Below, piece by piece: positions 17,424 through 26,336 of a DNA stretch of 64,000 nt. The position numbers and the translations under genes were made by a program. A model generated the notes under the pieces. The model was not told the origin of the DNA and did not search any database. It saw nothing but the letters and a program-made list of their open reading frames with translations. This DNA is from FEN-1297 sp964498065 (GTDB lineage: Bacteria; Bacteroidota; Ignavibacteria; Ignavibacteriales; Ignavibacteriaceae): positions 53,586 through 117,585 of the forward strand of contig CAZCFZ010000002.1 in assembly GCA_964498065.1 (NCBI GenBank), in the 5' to 3' direction. Positions within the stretch are counted from its first letter, which is position 1. Each line of letters starts with the position of its first letter.

Positions 17424-19031
17424 TTATCTTCCCATAAATCTTCTTCCGCCCTGCTGTTGTCCGCTGAAAGGATTTCTGTTTTGGCTTTCACTCTGATCAC
17501 TATTAGCATCCGCTCCTAATACAATTTCTTCACCTTCTTTAATATTTCCGGAAATTATTTCCGAAGACCTGCCGTCATTCAATCCGGTTCTAACAAATAC
17601 CGGTTCCAATTTCCCTTTAGAATTTAGCACCCAAACTCTGCCGCGCCCTACTTGATTTGCAGGAACAAATGAGCTCTTTTCATACTGAGGGTACTTATTT
17701 ATAATTGTATACTGATTAACTCCTTTACCAATCGTTTCCGGTATAGTGGAATTTACTTTTTGCTTTTGTTGTGCGGATTTCATTTTGTCAAAAGCTTTTT
17801 TAAATTCTGCCATCATTTCATCTCTGCTCATCTTACCTCCATGGGCTTTTAAAATTGAATCCCGCATAGTTTCAAATCTGCTTCTATCAAAATTACCGCT
17901 CATTCTATTTCCAAAATCTTTATTGTTTCGCATAGATTGAGATTGACCGGGTTTATTTTGTGCAGTAGCTAATTTTTCATTACTGTTTTTTAAATTTTGA
18001 TTTTTAACTGACTGACCATTTCCTTCGTTTTTATCTTTAGATTGTTCCTCAGATGCTTGTCCTCTTCCTCTCGATCTAAACATTTCACGCATTTCCTTTA
18101 ATGATGTCGAATCAATAAGTTCCGGCGGCGGTTGAAATCTTAGTGCAAGATTAGAAACTTCAAGAACATTTTTCTTCTCGCCTACAAGTATTTTCACGTT
18201 TGCCGTCATTCCCGGCATAAGTTTTAATTGATCATTTGAAACGCTGATAATAACAGTATAATTTACTACGTTTGACACGATCTGCGGAGCTAACCTAATC
18301 TGCGAAACCGTACCTTTAAAATTATCATTAGGATATGCATCAACAGTAAATGTAGCAGTTTGACCAACACTTACACTTCCAATATCCGATTCATCCACAG
18401 TTGTTTCTACCTGCATTTTGCTTAAATCATTTGCAATTGTAAAAAGAGTTGGAGAAGAGAAACTAGCAGCTACGGTTTGACCAACAGAAACCTGTCTATT
18501 TATAACAACACCATTAATTGGAGCATAAATTGTTGCATATTGAAGATTAAGTTTCGCTAAATCAAGCTGCGCCTGAGCCTGTTTTAATGAAGCTTTATCA
18601 GCTTCTGCTGTTGCAAGAGCTGCATCATAATTTGCCTGTGATTCAAGATTCTTGTCATACAACGCTTTTGTACGTTTATAAGTACTCGTACTTTCATTTG
18701 ATTGAGCTTGTATCCTATCTAAGTTAGCCTGGGAAGTCTTAACAGCCTGATCTAAAAAAGTCGGATCAATCTGTGCAATAATATCACCTGCTTTTACCAC
18801 CGAATTAAAATCTGCATAAAGCTTTGAAATTATACCGGATACCTGCGTACCAACATCTACGGATGTAACCGCATTTAAAGTTCCGGTTGCCGTTACATAA
18901 ACAGTTAAATCGCCTTTTGCTATTTTGTCAAATCTAAAAGTGTAGGCAGTTTCGTTTTTATTAAAAAATATGAAATAACCTGAAACGACTAAAGCAATTA
19001 TTATTGCAGAAATGATTATAATTTTTTTCAT
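17424..19031 (-). CDS. MacA-like periplasmic adaptor with long low-complexity insertion
   Basis: A 535-residue membrane-fusion protein. An N-terminal anchor helix (about 3-23), a biotinyl-lipoyl-like half (GTQVSGIISKLYADFNSVVKAGD), a helical hairpin (about 92-170), the second lipoyl half with INGVVINRQVSVGQTV, and a beta-barrel to about residue 290 match MacA/HlyD. Unusually, residues about 300-460 are a Gln/Asn/Lys/Arg/Ser-rich insertion containing a helical stretch (SRDEMMAEFKKAFDKMKS), before the C-terminal membrane-proximal domain resumes at WVLNSKGKLEPVFVRTG. The tail is Gln/Gly/Arg-rich. Normal MacA proteins are near 370-400 residues. It should link the ABC permease to TolC. Confidence 0.9.
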   Translation of the reverse strand: MKKIIIISAIIIALVVSGYFIFFNKNETAYTFRFDKIAKGDLTVYVTATGTLNAVTSVDVGTQVSGIISKLYADFNSVVKAGDIIAQIDPTFLDQAVKTSQANLDRIQAQSNESTSTYKRTKALYDKNLESQANYDAALATAEADKASLKQAQAQLDLAKLNLQYATIYAPINGVVINRQVSVGQTVAASFSSPTLFTIANDLSKMQVETTVDESDIGSVSVGQTATFTVDAYPNDNFKGTVSQIRLAPQIVSNVVNYTVIISVSNDQLKLMPGMTANVKILVGEKKNVLEVSNLALRFQPPPELIDSTSLKEMREMFRSRGRGQASEEQSKDKNEGNGQSVKNQNLKNSNEKLATAQNKPGQSQSMRNNKDFGNRMSGNFDRSRFETMRDSILKAHGGKMSRDEMMAEFKKAFDKMKSAQQKQKVNSTIPETIGKGVNQYTIINKYPQYEKSSFVPANQVGRGRVWVLNSKGKLEPVFVRTGLNDGRSSEIISGNIKEGEEIVLGADANSDQSESQNRNPFSGQQQGGRRFMGR

Positions 19032-19289
19032 ATTAAGCCTTTAATCGAACTAAAAGAAATTCAAATGATAAATACAGGTGATGAGTCTCATTTAAACCCC
19101 TCTTTTATTCAATTTTTCTATTATTAATTTAATGTTTTTTTAATCTTAAAAGATTTAATTAATATTATTCTTCTTGCAATATTCGACAATTAGAATTATT
19201 TATTGGTTTAAACGTAATAATGAATAAAAAGCGTGATCTTGAAAGAATTTTACCATTAAAGTTTTATTCATTTTTTTAAAAATTACAAA

Positions 19290-20567
19290 TCATTTCAAGA
19301 GGCCCATTGCCCTCTGCAGCCTGGCATAAGAGACCTGGTAATCATAAAGAGATTGAATATAGGAGGTTTCGGCATTGTAATAGCCTACAAGAGCATCTGT
19401 AATTTCAATAGCACTGCCTACGCCCTGTTTATATCTCCCTTCCGCTAATTTCAAAGTTTCGCCGGCCTGTGCAACAAGTGCACGTGTAGCAGTAATTCTC
19501 TCACTTGCTTCTTGTAATGTAGAATATTGTTGTTCAACGTCCAGCATAACTGATTGCAAAAGTGCATCATTTACCGCTTCAGTTGTTTTTAAATTTGCTC
19601 TAGCTTGTTCAACTCCGGCATCTAGTGCAAATCCTTGAAATAAAGGAAGTGAAAGTGTTAAACCAACATTCCAGGAATTTGGGAAAGGCTGGTTTATGTT
19701 ATAGCTTCTCCAATTATAACCACCAGTGGCGTTTATAGAAGGAAGGTTTGTAAGCCACGCAGAAGTAAGAAGTGATTTATTCGCGTTCAATTTATATTTG
19801 CCGGAGATTATTTCGGGCCGGTTATTTATTGCATTTTCAATTGCACTTTTTACATCAATGCTGTCTTTTTTTACTTCAAGATTATCTTCAAGGGAAACAC
19901 TGTCGGATAATTTTTGATTAAGAACATTTTCAAGCTGAAGCTTACTGATTCTTATGTTATTTTCTGCAGAAATCAAATTAACCTTTGCGTTAGCCAAGTC
20001 GGTTTCAGCTTTTAATACATCAAAACGCGGACTTTTTCCTACGCTATAGAATGCTTTTGCCTGTCTTAAATGTTCCTCAGCCTGTTTTACAGTCTCATTG
20101 CTTACTTCAATCAATCGATTAGCTTGAAGATAATTGAAATAAGCAATATCAGTGGCCAAAATTAAATCTTGCTTCGTGCTTATAAAATCTTCCCCTGATG
20201 CATTTTTTAAATCCGATGAAGCAGCAACTTTTGTATAAGATTTTCCAAAATCAAAAACTAATTGCTGAACTTGAAAACCGTAAGTAAAATTATTATAAAA
20301 TCCTTCTCTTTGAATTGGCCCGATAAAAGTTGTCCCGCCATTCCTTGTCCAGCCTGTCTGAAAAGAAATCTGTGGAAATAAAAAAGAAGATGTGCTTTTC
20401 AATAATGCGGCAGAAAGTTCATAATTACCTTCGGCTATTTTTATTTGAGGGTTTTTCGAAAGTGCTAAATCAATACACTGCCTTAAAGTAAGGATTTCTT
20501 TTTGTGCATAGTTAATGCTTGCAAAAATAAAAACAGTAAGGATAATTACTAAAAATTTTTTATTCAT
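19290..20567 (-). CDS. TolC family outer membrane efflux protein
   Basis: An about 425-residue TolC-like protein. A further in-frame ATG exists at 20582, but GAGG sits just before the ATG at 20567 and the signal peptide starts there (MNKKFLVIILTVFIF, ending NYAQ). The two homologous halves of the family are visible: LTLRQCIDLALSKNPQI with long helices, and the second repeat with NNRPEIISGKY. It ends in YARLQRAMG. It forms the outer membrane channel for efflux. It overlaps the end of the RND pump gene by eight bases, and could serve both the RND pump upstream and the MacAB-type pump downstream. Confidence 0.93.
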   Translation of the reverse strand: MNKKFLVIILTVFIFASINYAQKEILTLRQCIDLALSKNPQIKIAEGNYELSAALLKSTSSFLFPQISFQTGWTRNGGTTFIGPIQREGFYNNFTYGFQVQQLVFDFGKSYTKVAASSDLKNASGEDFISTKQDLILATDIAYFNYLQANRLIEVSNETVKQAEEHLRQAKAFYSVGKSPRFDVLKAETDLANAKVNLISAENNIRISKLQLENVLNQKLSDSVSLEDNLEVKKDSIDVKSAIENAINNRPEIISGKYKLNANKSLLTSAWLTNLPSINATGGYNWRSYNINQPFPNSWNVGLTLSLPLFQGFALDAGVEQARANLKTTEAVNDALLQSVMLDVEQQYSTLQEASERITATRALVAQAGETLKLAEGRYKQGVGSAIEITDALVGYYNAETSYIQSLYDYQVSYARLQRAMGLLK

Positions 20568-20772
20568 TTTCCAACACCTCATCCGGTTTAATCATTTTAG
20601 CTCTAAATCTTTCTTCAAAGATTGTATAAAGTGTAGGAATAAATAATAAAGTTAAAATAGTTGATGCGGTTAATCCTCCAATTACTGCAATTGCTAACGG
20701 AGCTTGAGAAGTTTCTCCCCCTATACCGAGAGCTAAAGGAATTAAGCCAAGGACAGTTGCAAGTGTGGTCAT
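20560..20772 (-). CDS. C-terminal fragment of split RND efflux pump (last two membrane helices)
   Basis: A 70-residue frame beginning MTTLATVLGLIPLALGIG and ending in a cytoplasmic tail after LFIPTLYTIFEERF. This is exactly the part of AcrB-type pumps that follows the conserved RPILM motif, that is the last two transmembrane helices. Its ATG overlaps the stop of the long upstream frame as ATGA. It may be made by termination-reinitiation, by frameshifting, or the split may be a mutation or sequencing error. It overlaps the tolC start by eight bases, so the operon arrangement is intact. Confidence 0.8.
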   Translation of the reverse strand: MTTLATVLGLIPLALGIGGETSQAPLAIAVIGGLTASTILTLLFIPTLYTIFEERFRAKMIKPDEVLENE

Positions 20773-23705
20773 ATAAGAATAGGTTTTAATCTGGTTCTTC
20801 CGGCTCTTACTACCGCTTCATGAAGTTCAATTCCGGTTTTTCTAAGCCGGTTAGTATAATCAACCAACAAAATTCCGTTCGATACGACAATTCCAATCAT
20901 CACAATAACACCTTCAAATGATGTTACCGACAAAGTCGTATTTGTTAAGAATAACGCCCAAAGGACTCCAACCATTCCCAGAGGAACAGTAAACATAATA
21001 AGGAACGGATCAATTAGGGATTGGAACTGCGAGGCCATTACCATGTAAACTAAAATGATAGCTAAAATTAATGCCAAAGCAAGATTGCCAAATACTTGTT
21101 TCTGCTGTTCGACATTTCCGCTTTGCTGAATTTGAAAACCGGTTGGAATTTGAATGTCAGCTAATTTATTTTTAATGTCATTAGCAACACTTCCCAAATC
21201 ACGCCCTTGAACATTTGCTGTAACTTCGACAATTCTTTCTTGGTAGCGTCGGTCAATTTGAATTGGTGATTTAGACATTTCAACATTAACAAGATTACCC
21301 AATTGTACAAGCTGTCCTTGTGAATTTTGTACAGTTAAATTTTTTATATCATCAATTTTATTTCTATAATCTTCCGATAATCTTACTAAAATGTTATACT
21401 GATTTCCGCTTGCCGGATCTGTATAAACAGATGCGACTGATCCACTGATAGCTGTTGCAATTGTATTGGAAATCTGCTGAACATTTACACCCATAGCACC
21501 AGCTTTTTCTCTATCAATAACCACTCTCAGCTCGGGTAAATTTAGTTCACGGGAAATTTGCACATCTGTTGCACCTGGGGTTGATTTTACAGCATCAGAC
21601 ACTTCCTGTGCTAATTTATTTGATTCAACAAAATCATTCCCTGCAATAATAACATCAATAGGAGCAGATGAACCGAAGTTCAATAAGAAATGAAGGAAAC
21701 CGCCAGAACTCATAAAAATTTGTGCACCTGGAAGACTCATTAACTTAGGACGCAGCGTCTTCATTACAGCAAAAACAGATCTATCTCTTTTTTCGGGCGG
21801 AACTAATGTAATACTAATGTTCGCAGAATGTCCACCGGAATTTCTTCCGAACAAACTTCCGCTTCTTGCAGAGGGTACACCAATATCTGAAATTATTGTC
21901 TGCACTTCAGGAACATTTTTCTTAATTAATTTTTCAACATTTTCAACATATTTTATAGTTTCCTCAATCCTTGTACCAACCGATAATCTTACAGATATAC
22001 TAAATTGACTTTCATCAGCGTCCGGGAAAAATTCTGTTCCGATAAATTTAAATAAGAAGAATGATAGAATTGCAAATCCGATTACACCAAAAATAATAGT
22101 TCGTCTATGTTTTAAGGAATAACTTAAAGTATTCTGATAAATATCATCTATACGATCGAAAAAATTCTTGGTTTTTATTTGAAGCCGATGTGAAAGTTTT
22201 TTTGAATTAACATCAATTTCTCTTTCAGCATGCAGATATTTATAACACATTAAGGGAGTAACAGTTCTTGATACAAAAAATGATGAGAACAAAGCAACAG
22301 TTATAGTAATTACCAAAGGTATAAAGAGCAGCTTTGCAATACCGGTAAGAAATATTACCGGAAGAAAAACAATTACTGTTGTTAATGTTGAAATGAAAAT
22401 TGGAGAGGCAACTTCTAAAGCAGCATCAAGAGTTGCCTGCATTTTACCAATTTTTTGTTCTTTCATAAAACCATAATGACGCGAAATTGCTTCAAGTTCA
22501 ACTATAGAATCATCTACCAGCCTTCCAATACCAAGCGCCAGTCCGCCGAACGTCATGATGTTCAAAGTTGTGTTGCTAAATCTGAAAAAGATAAAGGTTA
22601 CTAAAATGGAAAGAGGAATTGCAAGAAAAACAATAAGTGCGCTTTTGGAATTTCTTAAAAATATAAGAATAACGATTGTTGCAAGAAGTGCGCCCAATAC
22701 TGCTTCCTGAGTTAAGCCGCTGATTGACTGACGAATGTATAAGCTCTGATCGGATGCTAACGATGTTGTAACAGATTTAGGAACATCTCTAAGCTGCGTT
22801 AAAGCTTTTACAACTGCATCCACAACCTCAACAGTATTTGCACCGGAAGATTTTTGTATACGAAGGATAACCCCAGGCTTTCCATTATTTCTTACTACTT
22901 CTGTTTGTTCCTGGAATGAATCTTCAACAGAAGCTAAATCTCTTAATCTTATAGGTACACCATTTATAGTTTTTACAACTACATTTCCAATTGGTTCAAC
23001 TACATTAAACTGACTTTCTGTTCTTAAAGAATAATCATAAACACCTGATTTCAAATCTCCGGAGGGAACTATTAAATTGGAAGAAGCAACGGCATTAAAT
23101 ACTTCTTGAAGAGGGATATTTAAAGCTTCAATTCTATTCCGGTCTACTCTAATATGAATTTCTCTTATTTTCCCGCCGACTACCTGCGCATAAGCCACGC
23201 CTGGAATATGTTCGAGCTGAGGTTCGATTACATTATATGCAAGATCGTATAAAGCTCTTTCGCTTAGATTACCGGATAATGCAACAGTACAAACAGGTAC
23301 GTTTGTAATATCAAATCGCAAAACCAAAGGTTGAGAAGCAGCTGTAGGAAGCAGATTAAGAACTCTATTTACTTTTTGTATTACGTCGATCAAGCCAACA
23401 TCTGTATTTGCTTCCCAGTTGAAATTTACTCTAACCTGAGAAACGCCTTCACGTGTTGAAGATTGAACATAGTTCACATCATTTGTTGAACTTACTGCCC
23501 TTTCAATTGGAACTGTGACCGATTGTTCCATATCTATCGGACCGGCTCCGTTGTAAAATGTAATTACGCTGACAACAGGGATTTGAATATTTGGAAGCAT
23601 GTCAATGGGTAATTGCATAAATGAAACCATGCCGAGTACAAAAATGGCAATTGCAGCCATCATGGTTGTTATAGGATATTCTAAGGCAAGACGGGTTAAC
23701 CACAT
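20769..23705 (-). CDS. RND efflux pump, main part, ends at a frameshift
   Basis: A 978-residue inner membrane RND pump (AcrB/HAE-like) with LALEYPITTMMAAIAIF in helix 1, the porter/docking domains, helix 4 with LVDDSIVELE (the Asp-Asp proton relay, near residue 400), and helix 10 with IGIVVSNGILLVDY, where Asn takes the place of the relay Lys seen in AcrB, as in many related pumps. It ends abruptly at TRLKPILI, where family members continue PILMTTL. The missing end lies in another frame immediately downstream. It exchanges protons for an unknown exported compound with the adaptor encoded upstream and TolC downstream. Confidence 0.9.
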   Translation of the reverse strand: MWLTRLALEYPITTMMAAIAIFVLGMVSFMQLPIDMLPNIQIPVVSVITFYNGAGPIDMEQSVTVPIERAVSSTNDVNYVQSSTREGVSQVRVNFNWEANTDVGLIDVIQKVNRVLNLLPTAASQPLVLRFDITNVPVCTVALSGNLSERALYDLAYNVIEPQLEHIPGVAYAQVVGGKIREIHIRVDRNRIEALNIPLQEVFNAVASSNLIVPSGDLKSGVYDYSLRTESQFNVVEPIGNVVVKTINGVPIRLRDLASVEDSFQEQTEVVRNNGKPGVILRIQKSSGANTVEVVDAVVKALTQLRDVPKSVTTSLASDQSLYIRQSISGLTQEAVLGALLATIVILIFLRNSKSALIVFLAIPLSILVTFIFFRFSNTTLNIMTFGGLALGIGRLVDDSIVELEAISRHYGFMKEQKIGKMQATLDAALEVASPIFISTLTTVIVFLPVIFLTGIAKLLFIPLVITITVALFSSFFVSRTVTPLMCYKYLHAEREIDVNSKKLSHRLQIKTKNFFDRIDDIYQNTLSYSLKHRRTIIFGVIGFAILSFFLFKFIGTEFFPDADESQFSISVRLSVGTRIEETIKYVENVEKLIKKNVPEVQTIISDIGVPSARSGSLFGRNSGGHSANISITLVPPEKRDRSVFAVMKTLRPKLMSLPGAQIFMSSGGFLHFLLNFGSSAPIDVIIAGNDFVESNKLAQEVSDAVKSTPGATDVQISRELNLPELRVVIDREKAGAMGVNVQQISNTIATAISGSVASVYTDPASGNQYNILVRLSEDYRNKIDDIKNLTVQNSQGQLVQLGNLVNVEMSKSPIQIDRRYQERIVEVTANVQGRDLGSVANDIKNKLADIQIPTGFQIQQSGNVEQQKQVFGNLALALILAIILVYMVMASQFQSLIDPFLIMFTVPLGMVGVLWALFLTNTTLSVTSFEGVIVMIGIVVSNGILLVDYTNRLRKTGIELHEAVVRAGRTRLKPILI

Positions 23706-23709
23706 ATAT

Positions 23710-24819
23710 TTATTTTACTATTTTAACTTTTGATCCGTTTTTAATTAAAGTTTGGCCGACAAATACAATCCTGTCATTTTCATTTAATCCTGAAAGTATT
23801 TCATCCAGATTGTTATGCTGAATACCTAACTTAATATACTTTTGACTTACTGTGTTGTCTTTGTTAACTACAAAAACGAAATCTCCGTTTTGATCGTTTA
23901 GAACAACATCATTTGGGAGAAGATTAGTATTGGTTTTTTTACCGAGGACAATATTTATCGTTGCAAATATACCAGGTTTAAGAGATTTGCCGGGATTTTC
24001 AATATCAACTTCAATTGCCATGGTTCTTGTAGAAAGGTCAACCGCTTCACTAATCTTTTTTAATTTTGCATTAAATATTTTTCCCGGCAATGCATCGGCA
24101 ATAACTTGAATTCCAATAACTTGGGGAATTAATGGAACATCATTTTCAGGTAAATTAATAATTGCTTTTAAATTGTCTAAATCCATTAAGGTAAATAAGG
24201 TTGAACTTGAGGAACCGGTCGAAGAAGTCACATAAGCTCCGGGGTCAAGAAATCTTTTAGTAATATAACCTGAAAACGGTGCAGTAATCCTGCAATAACT
24301 TAATTGAGTAAGGGCGTTAGAATAATTTGCATATGCTGCTTCTGATTGTGCGAATGCAACATCATTTGCAGTCTTGGAATTATCGAGATCCTGCTGCGAA
24401 ATTAAATTTTGAGACAGGAGAGTTTTGTTCCTTTCATAATTAAGTTTTGCATTTTCATAATTTGCTTTAGCTTGAATATAACTGGCATGTGCCTGTTTGG
24501 AATTTTGAGAATAAATTGTTGTATCTACTAAAGCCAACAGCTGATTCTTTTGAACCTTGTCTCCCATATCAACAAAAATCTTTTCGATATTACCGCTTAC
24601 TTTAGAATAAATATTTGCCTGCTGAATTGGTAAGATATCTCCGGTAAGAGATTCTGTCTTTACAATATCTCCCCGGGTAATTTTTCCTACCTTAACCGAA
24701 GGAATAATCACGCGACGACTAGATTCAGTGCTGTCGCTTTGTATTCTTAAAAAGACAACTATCACAAAGATTATAATTATACCGGTTACAATAAAAACTG
24801 TATTTTTCTTTTTTAGCAT
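23710..24819 (-). CDS. RND periplasmic adaptor (HlyD/AcrA family)
   Basis: A 369-residue membrane-fusion protein: N-terminal hydrophobic anchor (about 7-24), first lipoyl half (YSKVSGNIEKIFVDMGDKVQKNQ), an alpha-hairpin (about 105-170), second lipoyl half with APFSGYITKRFLDPGAYV, a beta-barrel and a C-terminal domain. It is of normal length, unlike the MacA-like protein further downstream. Its stop is four bases before the RND start. It is the first gene of the six-gene efflux run and should bridge the RND pump and TolC. Confidence 0.92.
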   Translation of the reverse strand: MLKKKNTVFIVTGIIIIFVIVVFLRIQSDSTESSRRVIIPSVKVGKITRGDIVKTESLTGDILPIQQANIYSKVSGNIEKIFVDMGDKVQKNQLLALVDTTIYSQNSKQAHASYIQAKANYENAKLNYERNKTLLSQNLISQQDLDNSKTANDVAFAQSEAAYANYSNALTQLSYCRITAPFSGYITKRFLDPGAYVTSSTGSSSSTLFTLMDLDNLKAIINLPENDVPLIPQVIGIQVIADALPGKIFNAKLKKISEAVDLSTRTMAIEVDIENPGKSLKPGIFATINIVLGKKTNTNLLPNDVVLNDQNGDFVFVVNKDNTVSQKYIKLGIQHNNLDEILSGLNENDRIVFVGQTLIKNGSKVKIVK

Positions 24820-25268
24820 CTGATTTCTCTCGGCAAATATCTATTTATTAATTAAAAACGGATGAAAATTATAAATTATATGTACAGCTAAGCTTTGACA
24901 ATAAATCTTAAGGGATGGTTTAATGATTTTATATAATTCTAAGACAGCTTCCCTATTTTCCCTAATTATTTTTTATCTTTTTCCCTTTAAAAGTGAAATT
25001 TCGGAGTAACAAAAATAAAGTATATTTTATCAAAAAAAATAGTAATTATTAAAGAATTTTTAACCTCGTATAATTACTTTTTTTAACAATAGGGATATGG
25101 TGTTATATCAAAGTTAAAAGAATGAATTATGAAATTTTATACACGAATTGTGAGTAAGTATAAAATTATTATTTGCTTTCGTTAAAAACACAACTAATTT
25201 AATCCGTATCATTATATTTGTTTAAAACTAATTATAAGTTTTTGTATCAATTTTTACCGGTATAAAGA
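24820..25268. other. AT-rich divergent intergenic region
   Basis: 449 bp between the efflux operon (minus) and the PAP2 gene (plus). Highly AT-rich. TATATTTG at 25213-25220 resembles the Bacteroidota -7 element but I find no matching -33 TTTG at the right distance. No gene or repeat recognised. Confidence 0.45.
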
Positions 25269-26261
25269 ATGAAATACTTTCTGAAATTAAAATTTTTGAA
25301 CATAAGTATTCTATTATTTATAATTATTTTTTCAGGTTCACTTAGTGCACAAATATATGAGTTAGGAAATCAATATTTATTTTCATCAATTGGAAACACA
25401 AATCTCAATTCAATTCTATCACTAAATCGGAATACGTTTATTCAAAAAAACTTAAGAACTGCAAATCAATCTTTTTACAGTACAGTTAATAATCAATCAA
25501 AGTCAGCAAATCCAAATTTAGGTGTGTTCGATCATTTCGGTCAGAATTTCTTAAATAGCTTCAAAGGTGATAATCTTTATCTACAGCTTGCAGGAGTTGC
25601 TTCAACTTTCCTTATAGTATCTACAAATACCGATTATCATGTAGAACATTATTTTAATCAGCATGAATCATACAGCAATATTGCCAGACCGGTTGTTTTT
25701 ACCGGGATGTTTTTACCTTTTATAGCAAGCGGTTCGCTTTATGCTTATGGAAAATTTAAAAATGATAATGAAGTTTTAGGTGCATCATTTGCAGTAATGC
25801 AGGCAAGTATAACTGAATTTCTTTATAATTCCTTATTAAAAGCAATTACAGGAAGGCCGCACCCTGATTGGCAGCATACAAGCGATATGAAAACTTTAAG
25901 CAAAACATTTAGATTTGGTTTTGATAGAGGAGGAATTTTCTGGGGATGGCCGTCAGGACATACTGCAGCAACTACCGCTGTTGTTTCCGCACTGATGGGT
26001 TATTATCCTAATAGTACATGGCTGAAAGTTGCCGGCTTTAGTTTAATGGCTTATACAATATTTGGTGTATCAGCTTTTCACAGAGGCGGAATGCACTGGT
26101 TTTCGGACGCTGTCGCCGCAGCATTTATGTCTTATGCGGTTGGATCTACAATTGGTAAATATTATAGAAGCAGATTTTCTAACACGGGAAGTCAGAGTTC
26201 GAATTTAATGCCTGCAATTGGAAATACCTTAGGAGGTTTCAGTTTTTCTATTCAATTCTGA
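25269..26261 (+). CDS. PAP2 superfamily phosphatase
   Basis: A 330-residue exported or membrane protein with a signal-like N-terminus (ending SLSAQI). The PAP2 motifs are KAITGRPHPDW (motif 1), WPSGHTAATTA (motif 2, with the catalytic His) and, in motif 3, HRGGMHWFSDAV, where the nucleophile-type His and the partner Asp are kept but the usual SR pair is replaced. Members remove phosphate from lipid phosphates such as undecaprenyl pyrophosphate or phosphatidic acid. The N-terminal 100 residues are not part of the domain. It stands alone. Confidence 0.85.
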   Translation: MKYFLKLKFLNISILLFIIIFSGSLSAQIYELGNQYLFSSIGNTNLNSILSLNRNTFIQKNLRTANQSFYSTVNNQSKSANPNLGVFDHFGQNFLNSFKGDNLYLQLAGVASTFLIVSTNTDYHVEHYFNQHESYSNIARPVVFTGMFLPFIASGSLYAYGKFKNDNEVLGASFAVMQASITEFLYNSLLKAITGRPHPDWQHTSDMKTLSKTFRFGFDRGGIFWGWPSGHTAATTAVVSALMGYYPNSTWLKVAGFSLMAYTIFGVSAFHRGGMHWFSDAVAAAFMSYAVGSTIGKYYRSRFSNTGSQSSNLMPAIGNTLGGFSFSIQF

Positions 26262-26336
26262 ATTCGTAATAATTAATTTCATCCAAGACTAATCAAAAAA
26301 TTTGATACTTCCTACAAAGGTAAATAAGCTATCCAA

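Noticed and set aside
25213..25220. TATATTTG as a Bacteroidota-type -7 promoter element of the PAP2 gene; likewise TATCTTTG at 40506 before the sugar kinase
   Set aside because: No TTTG at the required distance upstream in either case; such 8-mers are common in AT-rich DNA.
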